A DNA stretch of 42,754 bases from Mycobacterium sp. ACS4331 (GCF_001667265.1 NZ_LZHW01000038.1:1-42754); one strand, 5' to 3'; numbered from the stretch's first letter, positions 23,580 to 32,127 are shown. Notes: generated by a model from the sequence alone, not told the origin. Numbers and translations are program-made.

Positions 23580-23634
23580 TTAGGTCTCCTGATGGACAAC
23601 GCCGATGCCGTTTCGTAACCTACTTGAGACCTAA
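23580..23634 (+). promoter_or_regulatory. ripC promoter bracketed by a 9-bp inverted repeat
   Basis: TGGACA (23593-23598, 5 of 6 to consensus) and TAACCT (23616-23621) are separated by exactly 17 nt, the best housekeeping-type promoter in the window. A perfect inverted repeat brackets it: TTAGGTCTC (23580-23588) just upstream of the -35 and GAGACCTAA (23626-23634) over the expected start site near 23628. The arms are about 46 bp centre to centre. They could be two operators or form a long-loop hairpin in DNA. The leader to TTG 23712 would be about 84 nt and has no match to a known riboswitch that I can see. Confidence 0.6.
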
Positions 23635-23711
23635 GGCGGTTCGGCGGCGGTGCGGTTGGGCGAGATCCACGCACCACCCACGCACTCACAGGCAGTTTAA
23701 GGACGCAAATC

Positions 23712-24854
23712 TTGAGGTTCGACGGCAGGCAACGGGGCGATCGGATCACCAGGCGACCCCTCAAGAAGACCGCCATCGGCACACTCGCCGCACTCACCGT
23801 CCTCAGCGGAGCACTCGCGTCCGGCGCGCACGCTGATCCGCAGGAGGACGCGCTGGCAAAGTTGAACGAACTTTCGCGGCAGGCCGAGCAGACCACCGAG
23901 GCGATGCACAGTGCCCAATTGGACCTGAACGCCAAGCTCGAGGTTCAGGCCGCCGCGGACCGCAAGCTGGCTGAAGACCGCGCCTCGATGGCCGCGGCGC
24001 AGACCGAGCTCGCGACCTTCCAGGCCGGCGTCAACAAGTTCGCCGCCGCCATGTACATGGGTGGGCGCACGTCGGGCTTCAACGCCATCCTCACCGCCGA
24101 GTCGCCGCAGGGCCTGATCGACAAGCTGTCCGTACAGCGGGTCATGGCCGCCGAGATCGGCGCGCAGATGGGGAACTACCGCCGGGTCAACGAGCAGGCG
24201 ATCGCGGCCGAGGCGGCCTCCGCCAAATCCGCGGCCGAGGCCAAGACCGCGGCCGAGCAGGCCGCCGCGGTCCGCGCGGACCTGCAGGCGAAGCAGAGTG
24301 AACTGCAGCTGAAGATCGCGGTCGTCCGATCGCAGTACCAGGCGCTGACCCCCGAGCAGCGGGTCGCCCTCGCCGACCCGGGCCCGGTCCCGCCGGCCCC
24401 CGAGGCACTACCGCCGGGGCCCGATGTGCTGGCGCAGGCACCGGAGGGTGTCCCTCCGGGTGACCTGGCTCCGCCGGATGCCGCAGTGCCGGGTGCGCCA
24501 GGCACCGGCCAGGGTGCGGTGGCCGTGCAGGCGGCGCTCACCCGCGTGGGATCGCCGTACTCGTGGGGAGGTTCGGGCCCCGGTGCCTTCGACTGCTCGG
24601 GCCTGGTGATGTGGTCGTTCCAGCAGGCTGGGATCGCATTGCCGCACTCCAGCCAGGCGCTGGCCCGCGGTGGGCAGCCCGTGTCCCGCGAGGATCTGCA
24701 GCCCGGTGACGTGGTGAACTTCTACTCGGATGCCTCCCACACCGGCATCTACGTCGGCGACGGCATGGTGGTGCACGCGTCCACCTACGGCGTGCCGGTC
24801 AAGGTGGTGCCGCTGGATGGTGCCGGACCGTTCTACAACGCCCGTCGCTACTGA
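23712..24854 (+). CDS. ripC: Peptidoglycan endopeptidase RipC (NlpC/P60)
   Basis: Secreted D,L-endopeptidase that cuts peptidoglycan stem peptides during division; in mycobacteria RipC is activated by FtsX. The 380-residue product has a signal peptide (KKTAIGTLAALTVLSGALASGAHA, about 18-41), a long alpha-helical coiled-coil region (about 45-215) that would bind FtsX and occlude the active site, a Pro-rich linker (about 220-265) and a C-terminal NlpC/P60 domain. Catalytic residues are Cys295 (FDCSGLV), His343 (SHTGIYVG) and His355 (VVHAS). Start is TTG 23712 with AAGGA 8 nt upstream; no ATG or GTG gives a complete signal peptide. The C-terminus overlaps the next gene. Confidence 0.93.
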   Translation: MRFDGRQRGDRITRRPLKKTAIGTLAALTVLSGALASGAHADPQEDALAKLNELSRQAEQTTEAMHSAQLDLNAKLEVQAAADRKLAEDRASMAAAQTELATFQAGVNKFAAAMYMGGRTSGFNAILTAESPQGLIDKLSVQRVMAAEIGAQMGNYRRVNEQAIAAEAASAKSAAEAKTAAEQAAAVRADLQAKQSELQLKIAVVRSQYQALTPEQRVALADPGPVPPAPEALPPGPDVLAQAPEGVPPGDLAPPDAAVPGAPGTGQGAVAVQAALTRVGSPYSWGGSGPGAFDCSGLVMWSFQQAGIALPHSSQALARGGQPVSREDLQPGDVVNFYSDASHTGIYVGDGMVVHASTYGVPVKVVPLDGAGPFYNARRY

Positions 24855-25695
24855 TCGTCACCGGCGCCGGTGGCCGGTGGCCGTCGGTGCCGCCGTGGTG
24901 GTTGTTGCCGCGCTGGTGCTCGTCGCCCTGAGTCGCGGACCGAACGACACCGCCTCAGCGCCGGTATCGGTGCCGTCGGCGCCGACGGTGACCGTCGGGG
25001 ATGGCCGCATCGTCACGTCGCTGAGTCTCGGCGGCGAGTCCACTGACGCCGTGCTGCGTCGTGCCGAGGCCGATCTCGCGCTGAGCGCTCCACGCGTGGA
25101 ACGTTTCTGGGGCACCGACTGGTCCGACGAGATCGTGGTGGTCGCGACGGGCACTGACGCCGAGTTCGCCGCCGCGGCGCCGGGCGCGCCCGCAGGTGTG
25201 GCCGCGGTCGCGGTGGCCGACGCCGTCGATCCCCTCCGCCGAACGGCTGAAGGGCAACGCATCGTCCTGGGGCCCGGCGCCGGCCGGATGTCCGACGAGG
25301 CCCTGCGACTCGTCCTCACCCACGAGCTGTTCCACTACGCCGCCCGCCCCGACACCGCGGCCGACGCGCCGCGGTGGGTCACCGAGGGCGTCGCCGACTA
25401 TGTCGCCCGATCCGGTCCGGTTCCGGCGATGCCCGCGCCGACCCGGTTGCCATCGGACAACGACTTCTCCACCCACGGCGGGCAGTTGTCCGAGGCCTAC
25501 GACCGCGCCTGGCTGTTCGCGCGCTTCATCGCCGACCGCTACGGCGAGCCCGCGCTGCGGGATCTCTACACCGCAGCAGCTGGACCCGGACACCGTGACA
25601 CCGACACAGCGCTGCGCCAGGTCACGGGCACCGCGCCCGCGGACCTGCTCGACCAGTGGCGTGCCTGGCTGGCCGCTGCTGCCGAGCCCCGTTAG
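24817..25695 (+). CDS. Predicted membrane-anchored zinc metallopeptidase (HExxH), Rv2189c-like
   Basis: Substrate unknown. The 292-residue product has an Arg-rich stretch (RHRRRWP, 14-20), one membrane anchor (about 21-39), and an extracytoplasmic domain with HELFH (His169, Glu170, His173) and TEG with Glu190, 17 residues later. This is the layout of gluzincin (peptidase MA-like) metalloproteases. The start is debatable: ATG 24817 lies inside the ripC 3' end (38 nt overlap) with AAGGTGG upstream, and the only later in-frame start, GTG 24877, would lose the Arg-rich segment. Overlap with ripC makes co-expression likely and suggests an envelope role. The HELFH assignment is seen; activity is inferred. 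Confidence 0.78.
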   Translation: MVPDRSTTPVATDRHRRRWPVAVGAAVVVVAALVLVALSRGPNDTASAPVSVPSAPTVTVGDGRIVTSLSLGGESTDAVLRRAEADLALSAPRVERFWGTDWSDEIVVVATGTDAEFAAAAPGAPAGVAAVAVADAVDPLRRTAEGQRIVLGPGAGRMSDEALRLVLTHELFHYAARPDTAADAPRWVTEGVADYVARSGPVPAMPAPTRLPSDNDFSTHGGQLSEAYDRAWLFARFIADRYGEPALRDLYTAAAGPGHRDTDTALRQVTGTAPADLLDQWRAWLAAAAEPR

Positions 25696-25708
25696 CATCG
25701 GCAGGCAT

Positions 25709-26860
25709 ATGACCCGAGTCCTGCTGGTGACCAATGACTTTCCACCGCGGCGCGGGGGCATTCAGTCCTATCTCGAGGAACTCGTGGTCCGCCTGGCCGC
25801 CACGGGCCAGCACGAGTTGACCGTGTACGCACCGCGCTGGAAGGACGCGCCGGCCTTCGACGAACAGGCCGAGTCGGCGGGGTACCGGGTGGTGCGGCAC
25901 CCCGGAACGCTGATGCTCCCCGTCCCGACGGTCGAGTCCCGGATGAGCGATCTGATCGAACGCCACGAGGCCGAGACGGTGTGGTTCGGCGCCGCGGCGC
26001 CGCTGGCCCTGCTGGCCCCGCGGGCTCGCCGGGCGGGCGCGAGCAGAGTCATCGCGAGCACACACGGTCACGAGGTGGGCTGGTCGATGCTGCCCGTCGC
26101 GCGGTCGGCGTTGCGCCGCATCGGAGACGGCGCCGACGTCATCACCTACGTCAGCCGATACACCCGCGGCCGCTTCGCCTCGGCCTTCGGCGCACACGCG
26201 GCCATGGAACACCTGCCGCCCGGCGTCGACGCGAAGCGATTCGCCCCCGATCCGGCGGCGCGGGCGGAACTGCGCGCCCGCTACGGTCTCGGCGATCGCC
26301 CGACCGTGGTGTGCGTCTCGCGCCTGGTGCCCCGGAAGGGGCAGGACATGCTGATCCGCGCGCTGCCACGGATCCGGCAGCGCATCGACGGCGCGGTCCT
26401 GGTGATCGTCGGCTGCGGCCCGTACCGCGAGACCCTCGAGAAACTGGCCCACGAGCACGGCGTGGCCGAACACGTCGTGTTCACCGCGGGCGTGCCGTCA
26501 CGCGAACTGGCCGGGCACTACGCGCTGGGCGACGTCTTCGCCATGCCGTGCCGGACCAGGGGAGCGGGCCTGGACGTGGAAGGTCTGGGCATCGTGTTCC
26601 TGGAGGCGTCGGCGACCGGAGTGCCCGTCGTCGCGGGCACCTCCGGCGGCGCGCCGGAGACCGTGCTCGACGGCCAGACCGGGACCGTCGTCGACGGCCG
26701 ATCGCTGGACGGGATCGTCGACGCGGTCGCCGACCTGCTGGCCGACCCCGACCGCGCGGCCGCGATGGGCGCGCGGGGCCGCGAGTGGGTTCTGGCGCAG
26801 TGGCAGTGGGACACCATGGCGGCCCGGCTGTCGGGCCTGCTGGATCAGTCCTTGCGGTAG
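25709..26860 (+). CDS. pimB: GDP-mannose:PIM1 alpha-1,6-mannosyltransferase PimB'
   Basis: Adds the second mannose to phosphatidylinositol monomannoside at the cytosolic face of the membrane, an early step toward PIM, LM and LAM. The 383-residue GT-B (GT4) protein has the N-terminal glycine-rich acceptor loop ([13 protein letters not shown]), a sugar-nucleotide domain with [10 protein letters not shown], and the EX7E motif (EGLGIVFLE near 290). ATG 25709 starts 13 nt after the metallopeptidase stop. A TAGCAT (25693-25698) could give a near-leaderless message. Its 3' end overlaps fadD15 by 16 nt, tail to tail. Confidence 0.93.
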   Translation: MTRVLLVTNDFPPRRGGIQSYLEELVVRLAATGQHELTVYAPRWKDAPAFDEQAESAGYRVVRHPGTLMLPVPTVESRMSDLIERHEAETVWFGAAAPLALLAPRARRAGASRVIASTHGHEVGWSMLPVARSALRRIGDGADVITYVSRYTRGRFASAFGAHAAMEHLPPGVDAKRFAPDPAARAELRARYGLGDRPTVVCVSRLVPRKGQDMLIRALPRIRQRIDGAVLVIVGCGPYRETLEKLAHEHGVAEHVVFTAGVPSRELAGHYALGDVFAMPCRTRGAGLDVEGLGIVFLEASATGVPVVAGTSGGAPETVLDGQTGTVVDGRSLDGIVDAVADLLADPDRAAAMGARGREWVLAQWQWDTMAARLSGLLDQSLR

Positions 26861-28641
26861 ATCGCCTCGATCTCCTCGGCGAACTTCTCCGCGACCACCT
26901 TGCGCTTGACCTTCATGGTCGGGGTGAGCTCACCGGTGTCCTCGGTGAAGTCGACCCCGAGGATGCGGAACTTGCGGATGGCCTCCGCCGCGGACACCGC
27001 CTGATTGGCCTCCTTGACCGCACGGTCCACCTCGGCCACCAGATCCGGATCGGTCACCAGGTCGGCGACCTTCGCGTCGGTGTCCTTGCTGTTGCGCTGC
27101 TTCCAGCCGTCGAAGGCCTCGGGGTCGATCGTGATGAGCGCGCCGATGAACGGCTGGGCATCACCCACCGCCATCGCCTGGCTGATCAACGGATGCGAGC
27201 GCAGCCGGTCCTCGAGCACGGCAGGCGCGACGTTCTTGCCGCCCGCGGTGACGATGATCTCCTTCTTGCGGCCGACGATCTTGACGAACCCGTCGTCGTC
27301 GTCGTCGCCGAGGTCGCCGGTGTGGAACCAGCCGTCCACGATGGCCTCGGCCGTGGCCTGCTCGTTGTGCCAGTAGCCGCCGAACACCACACCGCCGGAG
27401 ACCAGCAGCTCACCGTCGTCGCCGATGCGCAGGCTGTTGCCGGGCAACAGCTTCCCGACGGTGCCGACCTTGAGGTCGCCGACCCGGTTGACGGTGATGG
27501 CCGCACTGGTCTCCGTCAGGCCGTAGCCCTCGTAGATGGTCAGACCGACACCGCGGTAGAAGTGGCACAGCCGCGCACCGAGTGGGGCGCCGCCGGAGAT
27601 CGAGGCCCTGCAGTCGCCGCCGAGGGCCGCCTTGAGCTTGCCGTACACCAGCTTGTCGAACACCGCGTGCTTGAGCCGCAACAGGAGCCCCGGACCGCCC
27701 GGGGTGTCCAGCGCCTCGCTGTAGTCGATGGCGGTCTGTGCGGCGATCGCGAAGATCCTGCCCTTGCCGCCGTTGATCGCGTTCTGCTCGGCGGTGTTGT
27801 ACACCTTCTCGAACACTCGCGGCACCGACACCACGATGGTCGGCTTGAACACGCCGAACATCGGCACCAGGTTCTTGATGTCGCTCGTGAACCCGACGGT
27901 CACCTTGTTGTGGAACGCCCCGATGGTGATGGCACGGGCCAGCACGTGCGCCAGCGGCAGGAACACCAGCGCACGCTCACCCTTGCGCAGCAGGTCGGGC
28001 AGGCTGGCTTTGGAGCCGCGGATCTCATAGATCAGGTTGGAGTGTGTCAACTGGCAGCCCTTGGGCCTGCCGGTGGTGCCGGAGGTGTAGATCAGGGTCG
28101 CCGGATCGGCGGCGCGGAGGTTGGCGACGCGGGCCGTGACCTCGGCCGGGTCCACCTCGGCGCCGGCCGCGATGAGTTCGTCGAGACCGCCCCCGTCGAT
28201 GTGGAACACGCGGCGCAGGTCGGGGAGTTCGTCGATCAGCGCAGCGGCCGTCGCGGCGTGCGCATCGGTCTCGGCGAACAACACCACGGCGCCGGAGTCG
28301 GAGAGCACCCAGCGGATCTGCTCGGCCGAGGAGGTCTCATAGATCGGCACCGTCACCGCACCGATGGACAGAATCGCGAAATCGAGAATCGCCCATTCGA
28401 AACGTGTGGCGGACAGGATCGCCACCCGGTCACCGGGGGTCACCCCCTGGGCGATCAGCCCCTGGGCCGCCGACCGCACCATGCCGGCCGCCTCGGCGGC
28501 GGTGACATCACACCACTCGCCGTCGATGAGCCGCTGGTAGATCACATAGTCAGGATCGTCACGCTCGTGCTCGAAAACGGCGCTGACGATGTTGTCGTGC
28601 TCGCCGACTTCGAACGACGCGGGAACACTTAACTCACGCAA
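26845..28641 (-). CDS. fadD15: Long-chain fatty acid-CoA ligase FadD15
   Basis: Cytosolic acyl-activating enzyme (ANL superfamily) that converts fatty acids to acyl-CoA through acyl-AMP. The 598-residue length is typical. The AMP-binding P-loop motif [11 protein letters not shown] is at 185-195, followed by [19 protein letters not shown], the WFHTGDLG hinge region, and the C-terminal [17 protein letters not shown] and PTMKVKRK segments with the catalytic Lys. Start TTG 28641 is preceded by GGAGAGG 9 nt upstream. On minus, TAGGCT (28683-28678) is the likely -10 and overlaps the -10 of the divergent SRPBCC gene. It converges on pimB. Confidence 0.95.
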   Translation of the reverse strand: MRELSVPASFEVGEHDNIVSAVFEHERDDPDYVIYQRLIDGEWCDVTAAEAAGMVRSAAQGLIAQGVTPGDRVAILSATRFEWAILDFAILSIGAVTVPIYETSSAEQIRWVLSDSGAVVLFAETDAHAATAAALIDELPDLRRVFHIDGGGLDELIAAGAEVDPAEVTARVANLRAADPATLIYTSGTTGRPKGCQLTHSNLIYEIRGSKASLPDLLRKGERALVFLPLAHVLARAITIGAFHNKVTVGFTSDIKNLVPMFGVFKPTIVVSVPRVFEKVYNTAEQNAINGGKGRIFAIAAQTAIDYSEALDTPGGPGLLLRLKHAVFDKLVYGKLKAALGGDCRASISGGAPLGARLCHFYRGVGLTIYEGYGLTETSAAITVNRVGDLKVGTVGKLLPGNSLRIGDDGELLVSGGVVFGGYWHNEQATAEAIVDGWFHTGDLGDDDDDGFVKIVGRKKEIIVTAGGKNVAPAVLEDRLRSHPLISQAMAVGDAQPFIGALITIDPEAFDGWKQRNSKDTDAKVADLVTDPDLVAEVDRAVKEANQAVSAAEAIRKFRILGVDFTEDTGELTPTMKVKRKVVAEKFAEEIEAIYRKD

Positions 28642-28659
28642 TGGTCGAGGCCTCTCCGG

Positions 28660-28687
28660 TTGACCGACTTTTCGTTCAGCCTAGTCT
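28660..28687. promoter_or_regulatory. Overlapping divergent promoters of fadD15 and the SRPBCC operon
   Basis: On plus, TTGACC (28660-28665), a 16 nt spacer and TAGTCT (28682-28687) form a good promoter for the gene at 28736. On minus, TAGGCT (28683-28678) is placed for fadD15, giving a leader of about 30 nt with a Shine-Dalgarno. The two -10 boxes share the bases TA within AGCCTAGTCT, so polymerase could occupy only one at a time. Confidence 0.5.
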
Positions 28688-28735
28688 GCGGCCCCTGGCC
28701 CCATGCGCGGCTTGGCGTGTGTGAAGCTAAGGCCC

Positions 28736-29128
28736 ATGAACAGCATCCAGGTGGCCGACGAGACGTTCGTCGCGGCATCGCCACAGCAGGTCGGGGAGGC
28801 GATCGCCGATCCGGCGCAGTGGCGCCGCTGGTGGCCGGATCTGCAGTTGCAGGTGATCGAGGAGCGCGGTGCGGCCGGCATCCGCTGGTCGGTGGCGGGC
28901 CCGCTGACCGGGTCGATGGAGATCTGGCTCGAACCGGTGCTCGACGGGGTTCTCCTGCACTATTTCCTGCACGCCGAACCCGCGGGTGTCTCGGCGCGCG
29001 AACTGGCCAAGTTGAACCTGCCCAAACTCGTCCACCGGCGCAGGGTGGCGGGTAAGAACATGTCGTTCGAGATCAAGTCCAGGCTTGAGGCCGGGCGGCC
29101 CGTCGGAGCGGCGCCGCAGGCCGGTTGA
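28736..29128 (+). CDS. SRPBCC/polyketide-cyclase-like protein, Rv2186c-like
   Basis: Function unknown. The 130-residue product looks like a START/Bet v1-type ligand-binding fold: an N-terminal strand (QVADETFVAASPQQVGEAI), a Trp-rich turn (PAQWRRWWPDL), then alternating strands and a long C-terminal helix ending in a basic tail. ATG 28736 lies about 42 nt after the predicted transcript start; a partial AAGG is close to the ATG. It is the first of a plus-strand series with a second SRPBCC protein, an ArsA-like ATPase, a Cys protein and a PlsC acyltransferase. This context suggests hydrophobic ligand handling. Confidence 0.8.
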   Translation: MNSIQVADETFVAASPQQVGEAIADPAQWRRWWPDLQLQVIEERGAAGIRWSVAGPLTGSMEIWLEPVLDGVLLHYFLHAEPAGVSARELAKLNLPKLVHRRRVAGKNMSFEIKSRLEAGRPVGAAPQAG

Positions 29129-29207
29129 GGGGCCGAGCAGTCGGCGGTCGGGGTACCGTTTGACCTCAAGGGCGGGGCAGTACAGGGTACGAGGTTAGGC
29201 AGCGCAC

Positions 29208-29642
29208 GTGGCGGACAAGACGACGCAGACCATCTACATCGACGCGGATCCCGGCACGGTGATGGACGCGATCGCCGACATCGCCACCTATCCCGAGTGG
29301 GTCAAGGAGTACAAGGAGACCGAAGTCCTCGAAGCCGACGACGAGGGCTATCCCAAGACCGCCCGCCTGGTGCTCGACGCCGCGGTGCTGCGCGACACCA
29401 TGGTGCTGTCCTACGACTGGCCAGCCGATAAGAAGTCGGTCCGCTGGTCGCTGGTGTCGAGCACGCTGCTGAAAGCTCTTGACGGTGCATATCGGTTGGA
29501 GCCCAAGGGTTCTGGAACCGACGTCACCTACGAACTCTCCGTGGACCTGCAGATCCCGATGATCGGGCTGCTCAAACGCAAGGCCGAGCGCAGGCTCACC
29601 GACACCGCTCTGAAGGACCTGAAGAAAAGAGTCGAGGGCTGA
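29208..29642 (+). CDS. SRPBCC/polyketide-cyclase-like protein, Rv2185c-like
   Basis: A second START/Bet v1-like protein of 144 residues (TTQTIYIDADPGTVMDAI, then IATYPEWVKEYKE), the canonical opening of this family, ending with an amphipathic basic helix (LLKRKAERRLTDTALKDLKKR). It is more typical of the family than the gene before it. It probably binds a lipid or isoprenoid; no ligand can be read from sequence. Start GTG 29208; a TTGACC (29160-29165) upstream lacks a matching -10. Its stop TGA (29640-29642) overlaps the likely CTG start of the ArsA-like ATPase. Confidence 0.85.
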   Translation: MADKTTQTIYIDADPGTVMDAIADIATYPEWVKEYKETEVLEADDEGYPKTARLVLDAAVLRDTMVLSYDWPADKKSVRWSLVSSTLLKALDGAYRLEPKGSGTDVTYELSVDLQIPMIGLLKRKAERRLTDTALKDLKKRVEG

Positions 29643-30910
29643 GCGAAGTCGCCGAGTCCGCAGCCGCTGGCCGCGCCCGGATCAGCCTGTTCGTCGGCAA
29701 GGGTGGGGTCGGTAAGTCGACGCTGGCCTGCGCCACCGCGGTGCGCGATGCGCGCGCCGGGGAACGGGTGCTCGCGGTGTCCACCGATCAGGCGCATTCC
29801 CTCGGCGACGTCCTCGGTGTGCCCGTGCCGCCCACCGGCGCGCGACGTGCGGTCCGAGTGTTCACCGACGATGCCGACGCCGGCGGTGGCCTGCTCGATG
29901 CGCTCGCGCTGGACACGCTGGCACTGTTGGAGTCGCGGTGGCGTGAGGTCGCGGTCCCGCTGGCCGCTCAGTTTCCCGAATCGGAATTGGGTGACGTTGC
30001 CCCCGAAGAGCTTTCGGCCCTGCCCGGCGTTCAGGAGGTGCTCGGGCTCGCCGAGGTCGCCGAACTCGCCGACTCGGGGCAGTGGGACCACATCGTCGTC
30101 GACTGCGCGTCCACCGCCGACGCGCTGCGCATGCTGACCCTGCCGTCGACCTTCGCGCTGTATGTCGAGCGGGCCTGGCCGCGGCACCGCAGGCTCTCGG
30201 TCGTCGGCGACGGCGGGGCCGCCGGGGCGGTGGTGTCGTTGCTGGAACGGATCACCGCCGCGGTCGAGCGACTGTCCGACCTGCTGACGGACGAGTCGGC
30301 GATCGGCGCGCATCTGGTGCTCACGCCCGAGCGCGTGGTGGCCGCCGAAGCGACCCGGACCCTGGGATCGTTGACGCTGATGGGCGTGCCGGTGGTCAGG
30401 CTGATCGTCAATCAGGTTCTGCTGCAGGATGATTCCTACGAGTACCGAAACCTGCCCGACCACCCGGCGTTCGACTGGTACTCGGAGCGGATCGCCGAGC
30501 AGCAGAGCGTGCTCGACGAGCTGTCGACCACCGCCGGCGGCCCCGCGTTGGTCCTGGTGCCGCACCTGCCCGGCGAGCCGGTCGGGCCGAAGGCCCTCGG
30601 CGATCTGCTGGACTCCGTGCGCCGCCGCGACGGTTCCGCGCCGCCGGGGCCGCTGCGTCCCGTCGTGGACCTCGAGTCGGGAACGGGACTCGGCTCGGTC
30701 TATCGCATGCGATTAGAGTTGCCCCACGTGGACTCGGGATCCCTGAGTTTGGGCCGGGTCGACGACGATCTGATCATCGGTGTGGGCGGTATGCGGCGGC
30801 GCGTGAAGCTGGCGTCGGTGCTGCGGCGCTGCATCGTGATCGGCGCCCAGCTCAAGGGTGCCGAACTGACTGTGCGTTTCCGACCCAACCCGGAGGTGTG
30901 GCCTCAGTGA
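29639..30910 (+). CDS. ArsA/GET3-like ATPase with C-terminal HSP20-like domain, probable CTG start
   Basis: Predicted P-loop ATPase of the ArsA (anion pump/GET3) family; substrate unknown. The deviant Walker A GKGGVGKST is encoded at about 29697-29723, and a switch I-like STDQAHSLGD follows. The last 65 residues or so (MRLELPHVDSGSLSLGRVDDD onward) fit the ArsA HSP20-like domain. No ATG, GTG or TTG lies in frame between the upstream stop (29480-29482) and Walker A; the first standard start, GTG 29741, would delete the P-loop. CTG 29639 forms a CTGA overlap with the preceding stop, like the GTGA and ATGA couplings elsewhere here, and gives 423 residues. The product is likely; the start is inferred. 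Its stop overlaps the next start as GTGA. Confidence 0.82.
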   Translation: MSEVAESAAAGRARISLFVGKGGVGKSTLACATAVRDARAGERVLAVSTDQAHSLGDVLGVPVPPTGARRAVRVFTDDADAGGGLLDALALDTLALLESRWREVAVPLAAQFPESELGDVAPEELSALPGVQEVLGLAEVAELADSGQWDHIVVDCASTADALRMLTLPSTFALYVERAWPRHRRLSVVGDGGAAGAVVSLLERITAAVERLSDLLTDESAIGAHLVLTPERVVAAEATRTLGSLTLMGVPVVRLIVNQVLLQDDSYEYRNLPDHPAFDWYSERIAEQQSVLDELSTTAGGPALVLVPHLPGEPVGPKALGDLLDSVRRRDGSAPPGPLRPVVDLESGTGLGSVYRMRLELPHVDSGSLSLGRVDDDLIIGVGGMRRRVKLASVLRRCIVIGAQLKGAELTVRFRPNPEVWPQ

Positions 30911-31272
30911 GCGGTGTGCACTCCGACCTTGGGCCGGAGCTTCGCCAGCTGGCGCAGGCGATCCTCGACCGCATCGACCCCGCGGTGCGCAGTGCCGCAC
31001 TGCTGGCCGCGGCCCGCGCGGGCGCAGGCCCGGGGCGCTGCCAGCAGGTGTGGTGCCCGGTGTGTGCCCTGGCGGCGCTGGTGACCGGCGAGGAGCACCC
31101 GCTGCTCAGCGTCATCGCGGAGCACAGCGTCGCGCTGCTGGCGGTCATCCGCACTCTCGTCGATCAGGCCGGAGACGCCGCACCGGAACCGCCCAGCCCG
31201 CCCGAGCCGCCGTCTGGGCCCGGCGCGTCGCGCGGACGCTACGAACCGATTCCGGTCACGGTCGAGGAGTAG
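30907..31272 (+). CDS. Small cysteine-containing protein, Rv2183c-like
   Basis: Function unknown. The 121-residue product is mostly alpha-helical with a C-x4-C-x2-C cluster (CQQVWCPVC) near residue 40 and a Pro/Glu-rich C-terminal tail. The start is GTG 30907, which overlaps the ATPase stop as GTGA; a GTG at 30898 is also in frame but lacks this coupling. Always being downstream of the ArsA-like ATPase suggests a partner role, for example a small cytosolic adaptor or metal-binding accessory. Just after the stop are two competing weak hairpins (31277-31293 and 31290-31308). Confidence 0.75.
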   Translation: MSGVHSDLGPELRQLAQAILDRIDPAVRSAALLAAARAGAGPGRCQQVWCPVCALAALVTGEEHPLLSVIAEHSVALLAVIRTLVDQAGDAAPEPPSPPEPPSGPGASRGRYEPIPVTVEE

Positions 31273-31316
31273 CTGGGCGGTGTTCACGCCCTGTGGTCGC
31301 ATCAGGGCGGGGTGGG

Positions 31317-31367
31317 TAGAGTTGGCGCGAAGCAGGGCCGGTGTGCGCCCGACCGGTGTGCGTCCGA
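31317..31367 (+). promoter_or_regulatory. plsC-like gene promoter and 15-bp tandem repeat in its leader
   Basis: TAGAGT (31317-31322) is a plausible -10 for the acyltransferase gene. The predicted leader contains CCGGTGTGCGCCCGA (31338-31352) immediately followed by CCGGTGTGCGTCCGA (31353-31367), a tandem repeat with one mismatch. GGGAGGG (31376-31382) is the Shine-Dalgarno for ATG 31393. Confidence 0.45.
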
Positions 31368-31392
31368 AAATCAGCGGGAGGGTTCGAGTTCC

Positions 31393-32127
31393 ATGTGGTA
31401 CTGGCTGTTCAAGTACGTCCTGCTGGGCCCCCTGCTCGCCCTGATCGGGCGGCCCAAAGTCGAAGGACTGGAGCATGTTCCGGTCGAGGGCCCCGCGATC
31501 CTGGCCAGCAATCACCTGGCCGTGATGGACAGCTTCTACCTCCCCCTGGTGGTGCGTCGACGCATCACCTTCCTGGCCAAGCAGGAGTACTTCACCGGCA
31601 CCGGCGTCAAGGGCCGCTTCCTGGCGTGGTTCTACACCGTCGTCGGCCAGGTGCCGATCGACCGGACCGACGCCGACTCGGCGCAGGCCGCGCTGGACAC
31701 CGCGGTGCGCATCCTGGGCGAGCGCAAGCTGCTGGGCATGTACCCCGAGGGCACCCGGTCACCCGACGGCAGGCTCTACAAGGGCAAGACCGGTCTCGCG
31801 CGCCTGGCGCTGCAGACCGGAGTCCCGGTGATCCCGGTGGCGATGATCGGCACCAACGTCGTCAACCCGCCGGGGAAGAAGGGCCTGCGGTTCGGCCAGG
31901 TGACGGTCCGCTTCGGCAAGCCGATGGACTTCAGCCGGTTCGAGGGGATGGCGGGGAACCGCTTCATCGAGCGCGCCGTCATCGACGAGGTCGTCTACGA
32001 ACTGATGGAGCTTTCGGGGCAGGAGTACGTCGACATCTACGCCGCCAGCCTCAAGAACGGGGCAGCGCCTGCTCAGAATGGTCAGGCGACGGCACCGTCT
32101 CGCCTTCCGCAGTCGGCCGCGGGCTGA
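31393..32127 (+). CDS. 1-acylglycerol-3-phosphate acyltransferase-like protein (PlsC family), Rv2182c-like
   Basis: Membrane-associated acyltransferase that probably makes phosphatidic acid from lysophosphatidic acid or acylates a related lipid. The 244-residue protein has an N-terminal hydrophobic segment, the HX4D motif (His41, Asp46 in NHLAVMD), a middle GQVPIDR substrate element and YPEGTRS (117-123). ATG 31393 follows GGGAGGG. The last 25 residues are low-complexity, and the coding sequence overlaps the convergent mannosyltransferase gene by 77 nt. Neighbours (PimB', MptC, FadD15) suggest envelope phospholipid or PIM acylation, but the acceptor cannot be read from sequence. Confidence 0.9.
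   Translation: MWYWLFKYVLLGPLLALIGRPKVEGLEHVPVEGPAILASNHLAVMDSFYLPLVVRRRITFLAKQEYFTGTGVKGRFLAWFYTVVGQVPIDRTDADSAQAALDTAVRILGERKLLGMYPEGTRSPDGRLYKGKTGLARLALQTGVPVIPVAMIGTNVVNPPGKKGLRFGQVTVRFGKPMDFSRFEGMAGNRFIERAVIDEVVYELMELSGQEYVDIYAASLKNGAAPAQNGQATAPSRLPQSAAG

Noticed and set aside
23622..23711. c-di-AMP (ydaO-type) riboswitch in the ripC leader
   Set aside because: Such elements precede some actinobacterial wall hydrolases, but the leader is too short (about 84 nt) and I see none of the conserved core.
25981..28632. 883-codon open frame on plus running through pimB and across fadD15
   Set aside because: It overlaps two well-supported genes, one in the same direction in another frame, and its translation is repetitive Arg/Gly/Val/Asp with no recognisable fold.
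29741..30910. ArsA-like gene starting at GTG 29741 (389 residues)
   Set aside because: It would remove the Walker A motif, which is intact and in frame immediately upstream.
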